DNA from: JAEVLT01 sp050496765
Lineage (GTDB): Bacteria > Bacillota > Bacilli > Bacillales > Cytobacillaceae
Length of the DNA: 64,000 bases
NCBI RefSeq assembly: GCF_050496765.1
Contig: NZ_JBNWEO010000007.1
Span: 124,001 to 188,000 of the forward strand
Reading direction: 5' to 3'
Shown here: positions 7,656 through 14,278 of the stretch, piece by piece
Layout: every line of letters starts with the position of its first letter
How positions within the stretch are numbered: position 1 is the stretch's first letter
The notes under the pieces: generated by a model
What the model was told of the DNA's origin: nothing
Seen by the model: the letters and a program-made list of their open reading frames with translations, nothing else
Databases searched by the model: none
Program-made: the position numbers and the translations under genes

Positions 7656-8561
7656 CTAAGATTCTGAGTTGCCTCGAGCAGCAGGAGCGTTTTCATTTAA
7701 AAGCTGAATAAACGTTTCGGTTGCCTTTTTATTTCGCCCAAAGGATGAAAATATGTAGGAAAATTTCCGGATAAATACTTCGTCTTTAATTGGAATGATC
7801 GAAAGATGATGATTTTCGACTTCTCGTGAAATGGCATACTCCGAAAGCAGGGACAGCCCCATATTTCGGATCACAGCTTCCTTTACCCCGTGGGTGCTGC
7901 TAATCGAAATCATGTTCTTTGCCTTCAACGCATGGGAACGAAGAACATGTTCCAAAAAGACCCTTGTTCCCGACCCTTTTTCCCTTGAAATCCACACTTG
8001 GTCCTGGAGCTGTTCAACTGCCATTTCTTTTAGCGAAAGCGGATGATGGTGTGATGCAACAATTTTCAACTCATCTTTCATAAACGGATATACAGCTAGA
8101 CTTTTTTCATTGCACTGCCCTTCAATTAAACCAATATCGACGTGAAACAGCTTTACGTGTTCGATAATTTCATCCGTATTTCCAATAATCACTTCGAGCC
8201 TGATCCCTGGGTATTGCTTGCAAAGTTTTTCCAAAAGACCAGGAAGAACGTATTCCCCGATCGTAAAGCTTGCGCCGATCTTGAGTTCAAGTTCAATCGA
8301 GTGGTGATGGTCGGCAATCTCTTCCTTGGCTGTGTCATAGATTTGCAGGATCTGCTTTGCTCGTTCATACAACAATTCACCAGTGGAAGTAAGTTGAAGC
8401 TGCTTTGGGGAGCGGACAAAAAGCGATGTATCAAATTCCTTTTCCAAATTTTGAATGTGAACACTGACACTTGGCTGGGAAATTAGCCGTTTTTCCGCTG
8501 CTTTTGTAAAATTTCCCTCCTCAACGACTGCGACAAACGTCCGTAAGGCATCATAATACAT
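7656..8561 (-). CDS. LysR-family transcriptional regulator (CysL/YeiE-like)
   Basis: 301 residues: an N-terminal winged helix-turn-helix (residues 1-60, NFTKAAEKRLISQPSVSVHIQNLE) and a periplasmic-binding-like effector domain (about 90-295). The gene is divergent from a YeiH-type transporter, the same pairing as yeiE-yeiH in enterobacteria. CysL-type members respond to sulfur or sulfite status, so it probably controls the transporter from the 109-bp shared intergenic region, which has an AT-rich partly palindromic centre (ATTAATATTTTACATCAATAAT). The effector is unknown. Confidence 0.85.
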   Translation of the reverse strand: MYYDALRTFVAVVEEGNFTKAAEKRLISQPSVSVHIQNLEKEFDTSLFVRSPKQLQLTSTGELLYERAKQILQIYDTAKEEIADHHHSIELELKIGASFTIGEYVLPGLLEKLCKQYPGIRLEVIIGNTDEIIEHVKLFHVDIGLIEGQCNEKSLAVYPFMKDELKIVASHHHPLSLKEMAVEQLQDQVWISREKGSGTRVFLEHVLRSHALKAKNMISISSTHGVKEAVIRNMGLSLLSEYAISREVENHHLSIIPIKDEVFIRKFSYIFSSFGRNKKATETFIQLLNENAPAARGNSES

Positions 8562-8670
8562 TTAATTGTCTCCTATCATTAAAATTATTAATATTTTACA
8601 TCAATAATATGTATTTCACTAATACTCTATCATACGCTACAGTTAACTTACAGAGAAATGGAGGGGAAAA

Positions 8671-9711
8671 ATGGTGGAACAACAACAACAAATACTCGCC
8701 AAATCACAATCCAATATACTGCCTTTTATCAAAGGCATGTTACTGACACTTATCATTGCGCTTGTGGCAAAGGCTTTGGCAGGACTTCCGATTTTATCGA
8801 TTATGGGGCAATTGGTTCTTGCTATTTTGCTTGGTATGATTTTCAGTGCGGCATTTACGTATCCTGTCTCCTACAGTGCAGGAATTGCTTTTTCAAATAA
8901 AAAATTGCTGCGGCTTGGCATTATTCTTTTAGGCATGCGGCTCAATTTAGCCGATATTTATCACGCGGGCTCGAAAGTGTTTTTCATTGCGGTTATTAAT
9001 ATCATCTTCACATTGATTATCGTATATAGCATCAGCAAATGGTTTGGGGTGGAAAAAAATCTTGGCATTTTGACTGCCTGCGGAACGGCGATTTGCGGCG
9101 CAGCCGCCGTTGTGGCCATTGCCCCGCAGATTAAAGCAAATGAACAGGATACAGCAATCGGCGCTGCAACAGTTGCCGTTTTGGGTACCATTTTCACCCT
9201 GGTTTATACTTTTTTGTATCCGATCTTGAATTTAACGGCAAAAGGATATGGCGTCTTTACAGGTTCTACCTTGCATGAAATTGCCCATGTCATCGCGGCA
9301 GCAGCTCCCGGCGGCGCGGAAGCAGTTGATTTAGCGGTGATCGTCAAATTAACGAGGGTTGCCTTATTGGTGCCTGTTGCGATTATCATCGGCTTCATCG
9401 CTGAAAGGGGAAAGGAAAAATCGGAAAAACGCAAAAAATCGTTCTCTTCCTTGCCCATTCCATGGTTTATCTTTGGCTTTCTTGCTGTCAGCGGCATCAA
9501 TACGCTTGGAATTGTGCCATCATCCGTTGCCCAAACGATTGTGACCATCTCCTACTTGCTAATTGCAATGGCTATGGCCGGTCTTGGCTTAAACGTAAAC
9601 TTGCAAGCCTTTCGCCGCTTTGGATTCAAGTCGTTTTTGGCCGGATTAGCCGGATCCGTGCTTTTATCGGCCTTGGGATATGCACTTGTGTTTGCATTTC
9701 ATTTAAATTAA
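8671..9711 (+). CDS. YeiH-family putative sulfate/anion exporter
   Basis: 346 residues with about ten hydrophobic helices. It is a member of the YeiH/UPF0324 family (PSE, putative sulfate exporter), with the family motifs LGIILLGMRLNL, GTAICGAAAV and GSTLHEIAHVIAAA. ATG 8671 follows GGAGGGG. Family members are thought to export sulfate, sulfite or related anions such as sulfonate breakdown products; direct substrate evidence is thin. A divergent LysR gene is the likely regulator, and a strong terminator closes the unit. Confidence 0.85.
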   Translation: MVEQQQQILAKSQSNILPFIKGMLLTLIIALVAKALAGLPILSIMGQLVLAILLGMIFSAAFTYPVSYSAGIAFSNKKLLRLGIILLGMRLNLADIYHAGSKVFFIAVINIIFTLIIVYSISKWFGVEKNLGILTACGTAICGAAAVVAIAPQIKANEQDTAIGAATVAVLGTIFTLVYTFLYPILNLTAKGYGVFTGSTLHEIAHVIAAAAPGGAEAVDLAVIVKLTRVALLVPVAIIIGFIAERGKEKSEKRKKSFSSLPIPWFIFGFLAVSGINTLGIVPSSVAQTIVTISYLLIAMAMAGLGLNVNLQAFRRFGFKSFLAGLAGSVLLSALGYALVFAFHLN

Positions 9712-9721
9712 TGGATAAAAC

Positions 9722-9760
9722 AAATCGGCTCTCTCGTAAAAAGGAAAGAGCCGATTTTTG
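9722..9760 (+). terminator. Intrinsic terminator of the YeiH-type gene
   Basis: Perfect 11-bp stem AAATCGGCTCT / AGAGCCGATTT with a 14-base loop and T run directly after the stop codon. Confidence 0.9.
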
Positions 9761-9822
9761 TATTTCTCCTTACATTTTCAATGGACTTCTAAGGCTGAGG
9801 CATTGTTTTTTAAAGTGTGCCC

Positions 9823-11565
9823 TTAAAATTGGCATTCAAACTGCTTGGAATATAGCTGAGCATACACTCCGTCCCGTGCAAGCAGCGATTCGTGTGTTCC
9901 TTGTTCTGCGATGCCGTTTTTGGTTAAAACAATAATTCTTCCGGCATTGCGTATCGTCGATAGCCGATGGGCAATCACAATCGTTGTGCGCCCTTTTGCC
10001 AAAACTTCCAATGACTGCTTGACATAGTTTTCACTTTCATTATCTAGAGCGCTTGTCGCCTCATCAAACAATAGAATGGGCGGGTTTTTCAAGAAAACAC
10101 GAGCAATGCTCAGCCGCTGTTTTTGACCTCCGGACAGTTTAACGCCTCTCTGCCCGATCTCGGAATGATAGCCATTCGGCAAACTCATGATAAATTCATG
10201 GGCATTCGCATGCTTGGCGGCAGCTATCACTTCCTCTTCTGTTGCAGACGGCTTTCCGTAGCGAATGTTCTCCATTACGGTTCCTGAAAATAGATACACA
10301 TCCTGCTGTACCATTCCAATATTTTTTCTCAGCGACTGTAAGTCATGATCGCGGACGTTGATTCCGTCCAAGAGCACTTCCCCTTCAGTTGCCTCGTAAA
10401 AACGAGGAATGAGTGAACACAATGTTGTTTTTCCGACTCCAGATTGGCCCACTAGGGCAATATACTCTCCCGGCTCAATGCAGAGCGAAAGATTTTCGAG
10501 TACATTTTTCAAATGCTCTTCATAACGAAAGGTTACTTGCCGAAATTCAATTCTGCCCACTACCGGATCAAGCACGATCGCATTTGGTTTACTTTCTATC
10601 GCCGGCTTCAACTTCATGATTTCCATAAAACGCTGGAAGCCGGTGATCCCTTCCTGCAGCTGTGTGCTCATATGAGTCAGCCGCTGAACAGGCTCAATCA
10701 TAAAATTGGTATACAGCAAGAAAGTAATCAAATCCGCCAAATCTAAAGTCCCATGGACGATATTGACACTGCCGTAGATAATAACCGTAATCGTAATCAG
10801 CTGAATGATGGTTTCAAATGTATTGTAAAACAGGGCTTCAGCCTTGTATGTTTTTTTGCGGCTTTCAAGAAAGCGTGCATTTTCACGGTTGAATTTTTCA
10901 ATTTCCATCTGTTCATTCGCGAACGATTTGACAACGCGAATCCCTGCCAAACTGTCTTCCACCTGGGCATTTACATCCCCAATTCGCTCTTTCGTTTTCC
11001 GATAAACTTTGTTCATTGCTTTATTCGAATAAAAGGCTATAGCGCCCATGATCGGCAAAAAGCCAAATACGGCAATGGTTAACGGCGCATTAATCGTAAA
11101 TAAAATAATAAACGCTCCGATAAAGCGCACGAGATATTTGATATAGTCTTCCGGCCCATGATGGTACAGCTCCGAGAGCAAAAGCAGGTCATTGGTAATC
11201 CTTGACATCAATTGGCCTGTTTTTTCTTTATCATAGAAGCTGAAGGAAAGCTTTTGCATATGTGCGAACAGCTCGCTTCGCATATCACTTTCCATCCTTG
11301 CCCCTACTTCATGCCCTTTGTAATCCACAAAGTAGTTGCCAATATTCTGGATTCCAACCAGGACAAGCATCAATCCGCCAATCCAATACACTTTCTGGAG
11401 CGCCGTGGTCAAATCTCCCGCCAGCACCTCTTTTGTTATATATCGGACAAGCAGCGGATACAGCAATGTAATGGAAGAAACCATTAAAGCAATAGCCAAT
11501 ATAAATAGAAACAATCTTAAATACGGTTTATAATATGAGAAAAACTTTTTCAATGGATAACGCAT
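9823..11565 (-). CDS. ABC transporter, fused permease/ATPase (multidrug/lipid exporter type)
   Basis: 580 residues: six N-terminal membrane helices (residues 15-300) and a C-terminal nucleotide-binding domain with Walker A GQSGVGKTT, Q-loop, signature LSGGQKQR, Walker B ILLFDEATS and switch histidine IAHRLST. It is a half-transporter of the MsbA/BmrA/YgaD type that would work as a homodimer at the cell membrane. It is preceded by an 18-codon leader ORF and alternative hairpins (see those entries), an arrangement known for antibiotic-induced exporters such as bmrCD. The substrate is not deducible. Confidence 0.92.
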   Translation of the reverse strand: MRYPLKKFFSYYKPYLRLFLFILAIALMVSSITLLYPLLVRYITKEVLAGDLTTALQKVYWIGGLMLVLVGIQNIGNYFVDYKGHEVGARMESDMRSELFAHMQKLSFSFYDKEKTGQLMSRITNDLLLLSELYHHGPEDYIKYLVRFIGAFIILFTINAPLTIAVFGFLPIMGAIAFYSNKAMNKVYRKTKERIGDVNAQVEDSLAGIRVVKSFANEQMEIEKFNRENARFLESRKKTYKAEALFYNTFETIIQLITITVIIYGSVNIVHGTLDLADLITFLLYTNFMIEPVQRLTHMSTQLQEGITGFQRFMEIMKLKPAIESKPNAIVLDPVVGRIEFRQVTFRYEEHLKNVLENLSLCIEPGEYIALVGQSGVGKTTLCSLIPRFYEATEGEVLLDGINVRDHDLQSLRKNIGMVQQDVYLFSGTVMENIRYGKPSATEEEVIAAAKHANAHEFIMSLPNGYHSEIGQRGVKLSGGQKQRLSIARVFLKNPPILLFDEATSALDNESENYVKQSLEVLAKGRTTIVIAHRLSTIRNAGRIIVLTKNGIAEQGTHESLLARDGVYAQLYSKQFECQF

Positions 11566-11700
11566 GTTTTGCCCCTTTTTTGTGTTAGTTTGCGAACCAC
11601 ATATAAGGGGGGCACAAACTATTTACGAAAGCGTTCCACCCTTATATGTTTGTCTGATTTTTTCGATTGTGTTTTTCATGTAAATTGCCTCCTCTTTTGT
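11566..11700 (-). promoter_or_regulatory. 5' leader with mutually exclusive hairpins (candidate translational attenuator)
   Basis: In the mRNA of the ABC gene, hairpin 1 pairs ACATATAAGGG (inside the leader ORF) with CCCTTATATGT (after it), 11 bp perfect. Hairpin 2 pairs TAGTTTGTG with CGCAAACTA and places the 3' arm of hairpin 1 in its loop. The C-rich segment GCCCCCCTT in that arm can also pair with the AAAAAGGGGC ribosome-binding site of the exporter. A ribosome stalled in the leader would open hairpin 1 and redistribute these pairings. The direction of the effect is not predictable by eye. Confidence 0.55.
11623..11679 (-). CDS. 18-residue leader peptide of the ABC exporter
   Basis: ATG at 11679 preceded by AGGAGG at eight bases' distance. 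It encodes MKNTIEKIRQTYKGGTLS and stops at TAA 57 bases upstream of the exporter start. The ribosome-binding site is the best in the region and stronger than that of the exporter itself, so translation is likely. Codons 12-14 form one arm of the leader hairpin. By analogy with BmrB and erm leader peptides it is probably a regulatory ORF rather than a functional peptide (inference). Confidence 0.6.
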   Translation of the reverse strand: MKNTIEKIRQTYKGGTLS

Positions 11701-11757
11701 TAATACTTTCATTGTAAACGATCTCTTTCACCGTGAATAGATCTATTTTATGAACTT

Positions 11758-11790
11758 TAAAAAGGCTTGGTTGAACAACCAAGCCTTTTT
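11758..11790 (-). terminator. Intrinsic terminator (DUF1992 gene)
   Basis: Perfect 12-bp stem AAAGGCTTGGTT / AACCAAGCCTTT with a four-base loop and T runs on both strands; it overlaps the DUF1992 stop codon. Confidence 0.85.
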
Positions 11791-12190
11791 AATCAATTTT
11801 TAGTTTTTCGTGGATCTTTTGCTGGTAATTTTTAAAACCGGCTGAGTTTGTTTTCACTCTTCGATTGGACATTAACCGGTTATAGCGAAGCAGCTTTTCA
11901 TTTAATTGCTTTTGAAGCTTTTCTTTTTCATCATTATTTTCAACCTTTTTGATCAAATCTTCAATCGACAGCATCTCTTGTCTTAACCGGTTTTCTTCAT
12001 CCGTAAAACCGGCGTTTTTCAACAATTTATAGGCAATTCTCAATTCTTCAGGTATGCTCGATAAATCCTCCAGTTCGAGAGGTTTTCCAAACCCGGGAAG
12101 CCGGTCGAATTCACCATCGTTGTAGGCCTTTTTGATTCGATCTTCGGAGACAATCTGAAAAAATTCGATCTTTATCCCTCCTTGCCGCAT
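11789..12190 (-). CDS. DUF1992 (DnaJ homologue subfamily C member 28-like) protein
   Basis: 133 residues. The N-terminal half carries the DUF1992 signature (SEDRIKKAYNDGEFDRLPGFGKPLELED), also found in DNAJC28 proteins but here without a J domain. The C-terminal half is charged and likely helical or coiled coil (KVENNDEKEKLQKQLNEKLL). Function unknown. The start is ambiguous: ATG at 12190 has AAGGAG only three bases upstream, while a full AAGGAGG lies inside the frame eight bases before an ATC codon that aligns with the usual family N-terminus (IEFFQIVSED). Initiation at ATC is possible. Confidence 0.8.
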   Translation of the reverse strand: MRQGGIKIEFFQIVSEDRIKKAYNDGEFDRLPGFGKPLELEDLSSIPEELRIAYKLLKNAGFTDEENRLRQEMLSIEDLIKKVENNDEKEKLQKQLNEKLLRYNRLMSNRRVKTNSAGFKNYQQKIHEKLKID

Positions 12191-12226
12191 TGTCTCCTTA
12201 TTATATCGTTTATACAGGCTAAAAGT

Positions 12227-12838
12227 TTAAATATGTCCGATTTTTTTAGGATCCCGGATAATGCCGGGTTCCCCCGGCTGCCAATTGGCAGGTACTCCCT
12301 TGCCCGTCTGTTTCGCAAATTGAATGCCCTTTAACAGCCGGACATGTTCCGCAAGATTTCGGCCGACTTCTTTCGGATAAATAAATTTTGCGGCGATGAT
12401 TTGATCAGGATTGATGAAAAAAGAAGCTCTAAATGCCGCACCCGAACGCTCATCCAATACCCGATACGCCCGGCTGATTTCTTGATTGCGGTCACTTACC
12501 ATCGGAAATCGGACATTTTTTAAAGAAGGCGACGTTTCAAGAAAAACTTTATGAGAAAAAACACTGTCCGTGCTGATGGCCAATATAACCGTATTGATGG
12601 TTTGCAATTCTTGATGTACAGCGGCGACCGCCGCCAATTCTGTCGGTCAAACGAAGGTGAAATCACTTGGGTAAAAGAAAAGCAGTACCCATTTTCCGAC
12701 ATAATCGGATAAACTTACTTTTTTAATTTGTCCATCGGTGATGGCATCTGCCGTAAAAAGCGGCGCCGGATCGTCTCGGCTTGCATCGTAAAAAGATGGT
12801 CCAGCCGCCAAATCACTTGCATAGATATGGCTCGTCAT
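12227..12838 (-). CDS. Selenocysteine peroxiredoxin (AhpC/TSA family), TGA read as Sec64
   Basis: One reading frame of 203 residues interrupted only by TGA at 12647-12649. The TGA falls exactly at the peroxidatic cysteine: upstream ends ...FYPSDFTFV, downstream continues PTELAAVAAVHQ, the thioredoxin-fold motif FTFVCPTE of 2-Cys/AhpC peroxiredoxins. The conserved arginine (FRASFFINPD) and the C-terminal PANWQPGE are kept. The usual resolving-cysteine site reads GVPANW, and the protein contains no cysteine at all, so the TGA residue would be its only redox centre. A GC-rich hairpin with a GGUC loop starts at the SECIS distance after the TGA. Start ATG 12838 follows AGGAGG. Selenocysteine peroxiredoxins (PrxU) are known in Eubacterium acidaminophilum. 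The alternative is a nonsense-mutated gene, but the rest of the frame is intact. Confidence 0.82.
12618..12649 (-). promoter_or_regulatory. Bacterial SECIS-like element after the UGA
   Basis: Seventeen bases after the UGA lies the loop GGUC, closed by a perfect five-pair stem GCGGC/GCCGC, extended by a G-U pair and, beyond an internal bulge, ACA/TGT. E. coli fdhF has its GGUC-containing loop at practically the same distance (about 18 bases) from the UGA. SelB binds such loops to deliver selenocysteyl-tRNA. Confidence 0.7.
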
Positions 12839-12926
12839 TCAGGTTCCTCCTCTTGTTTTGCTGCACTATATACATATGCACAGGCTGGGTGGCTGGCCCG
12901 TAATATTTTCCATTGAAGTCGGACAT
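12813..12926 (-). CDS. Possible 37-residue upstream ORF overlapping the peroxiredoxin start
   Basis: ATG at 12926 preceded by GGAGG at four bases. It encodes MSDFNGKYYGPATQPV... and stops 26 bases inside the peroxiredoxin gene, so the two would be translationally coupled. The same MSDFNGKYYG block is encoded 72 bp upstream, in frame, as part of a direct repeat; a longer form from 12998 would contain both blocks but has no ribosome-binding site. No family recognised. It may be a real small protein, a regulatory upstream ORF, or chance. Confidence 0.35.
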   Translation of the reverse strand: MSDFNGKYYGPATQPVHMYIVQQNKRRNLNDEPYLCK

Positions 12927-13000
12927 GCAACCTCCATCTGCTGATAATAATTCTTTAAGGGTGGCACGCCCGTAATATTTCCCATTGAAGTCGGACATGC
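12887..13000. repeat. 42-bp direct repeat, 72 bp apart
   Basis: 12887-12928 and 12959-13000 are 42-bp copies differing at three positions. The 72-bp offset is 24 codons, so the duplicated peptide stays in frame on the minus strand. They lie in the 5' region of the selenoperoxiredoxin gene, where they could also be duplicated regulatory sites. Confidence 0.75.
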
Positions 13001-13030
13001 TAATTTCAGTATATGAAAGGGGTGTTTTTA

Positions 13031-13186
13031 TTGGCACGAGGAGAGCATTTCAATCATAAAAAGAAGCATCATCCCGGCAATTTTCCAGAGAATAGCCTAA
13101 CAGAAAAACATACGAAAGAAGCCGTTGAAGACGAAGAACTAATCGTCACCCAAGAAGCATTTAAAAATCGCATCGAAGAAGACTAA
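13031..13186 (+). CDS. Small hydrophilic conserved-type protein, 51 residues
   Basis: TTG start at 13031 with AAAGGGGTG upstream. The product is lysine/histidine-rich at the N-terminus (ARGEHFNHKKKHH) and acidic at the C-terminus (VEDEELIVTQEAF). It resembles the many short charged proteins of spore-forming bacilli, but I do not recognise a named family. Divergent from the peroxiredoxin gene and followed directly by a repeat cluster. Confidence 0.55.
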   Translation: MARGEHFNHKKKHHPGNFPENSLTEKHTKEAVEDEELIVTQEAFKNRIEED

Positions 13187-13254
13187 ACATGGCTCGTGGC
13201 GGGGAAATTACTCCTCGCTCTTTTTATTTATATGTAGGAAATTTAATTTGCGGG

Positions 13255-14112
13255 ATTTCAGGAATTACCCGTATTTTGGAGATCTCCTTGGCCCGCGGCG
13301 GTACCCTTTTCGCGGGCGGATTCGATTTATCCGCGGAGTTTGGTCTTTTATCCGCGAAGTTGAGACGTTTATCCGCGGAGTTGAGACGTTTATCCGCGAA
13401 GTTAGTCCGTTTATCCGTGGAGTTTTTCGTTTTATCCGCGGGTTTTCCGTGTTTATCCGTATTTCGGGGGATCCTTGTCCCGCGGCGGTACCCTTTAAGC
13501 GGGCGAATTCGATTTATCCGCGAAGTTGGTCCGTTTATCCGTGGAGTTTTTCGTTTTATCCGCGGGTTTTCCGTGTTTATCCGTATTTCGGGGGATCCTT
13601 GTCCCGCGGCGGTACCCTTTAAGCGGGCGAATTCGATTTATCCGCGGAGTTTGGTCTTTTATCCGCGGAGTTGGTCCGTTTATCCGCGGAGTTTTTCGTT
13701 TTATCCGCGAAGCTTCCGAGTTTATCCGTATTTCGGGGGATCCTTGTCCCGCGGCGGTACCCTTTTCGCGGGCGAATTCGATTTATCCGCGGAGTTTGGT
13801 CTTTTATCCGCGAAGTTGGTCCGTTTATCCGTGGAGTTTTTCGTTTTATCCGCGGGTTTTCCGTGTTTATCCGTATTTCGGGGGATCCTTGTCCCGCGGC
13901 GGTACCCTTTAAGCGGGCGAATTCGATTTATCCGCGGAGTTTGGTCTTTTATCCGCGGAGTTGGTCCGTTTATCCGCGGAGTTTTTCGTTTTATCCGCGA
14001 AGTTTCCGAGTTTATCCGTATTTCGGGGGATCTCCTTGTCCCGCGGCGGTACCCTTTTCCCCCGGACGGATTCGATTTATTCACGGGATTTCCGATTTTA
14101 TCCATATTTTGA
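13255..14112 (+). repeat. TTTATCCGCGGA repeat cluster A
   Basis: About 850 bp made of the 12-mer TTTATCCGCGGA and close variants (CGCGAA, CGTGGA), each followed by 8-13 bases such as GTTTGGTC or GTTTTTCG. They are grouped into higher-order units of about 120-190 bp that begin with CCCGCGGCGGTACCCTTT (near 13290, 13482, 13605, 13747, 13897 and 14039) and contain TTTATCCGTATTTCG. The strand lacks stops in several frames, which produces long meaningless reading frames (FIRG..., LSAE...) running into topB. Confidence 0.92.
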
Positions 14113-14278
14113 GGTCTCTTTGTCCGGAAGCTGGATTTTTCCCACGAACTGGATCCGCAACATTCGCAAAACGAAGAATCCTCAATTTTCCTTTCCCGAG
14201 AGCATCGACATTACCAAAATTCTTCCGTTTCCGTTATACTGTAACAAGGGGAACTTTGCCCGAACGAAAGGAGCAGTT

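Noticed and set aside
7478..7696. 72-codon minus-strand frame between motA and the LysR gene
   Set aside because: Overlaps both ends of real genes, no ribosome-binding site, composition of a non-coding frame.
13255..14112. Spaced short repeats resembling a CRISPR array
   Set aside because: Words are only 12 bp, spacers 8-13 bp and themselves repeated, higher-order units exist, and no cas genes are present. It is a satellite, not a CRISPR. The same holds for 30948-32015 and 52300-53125.
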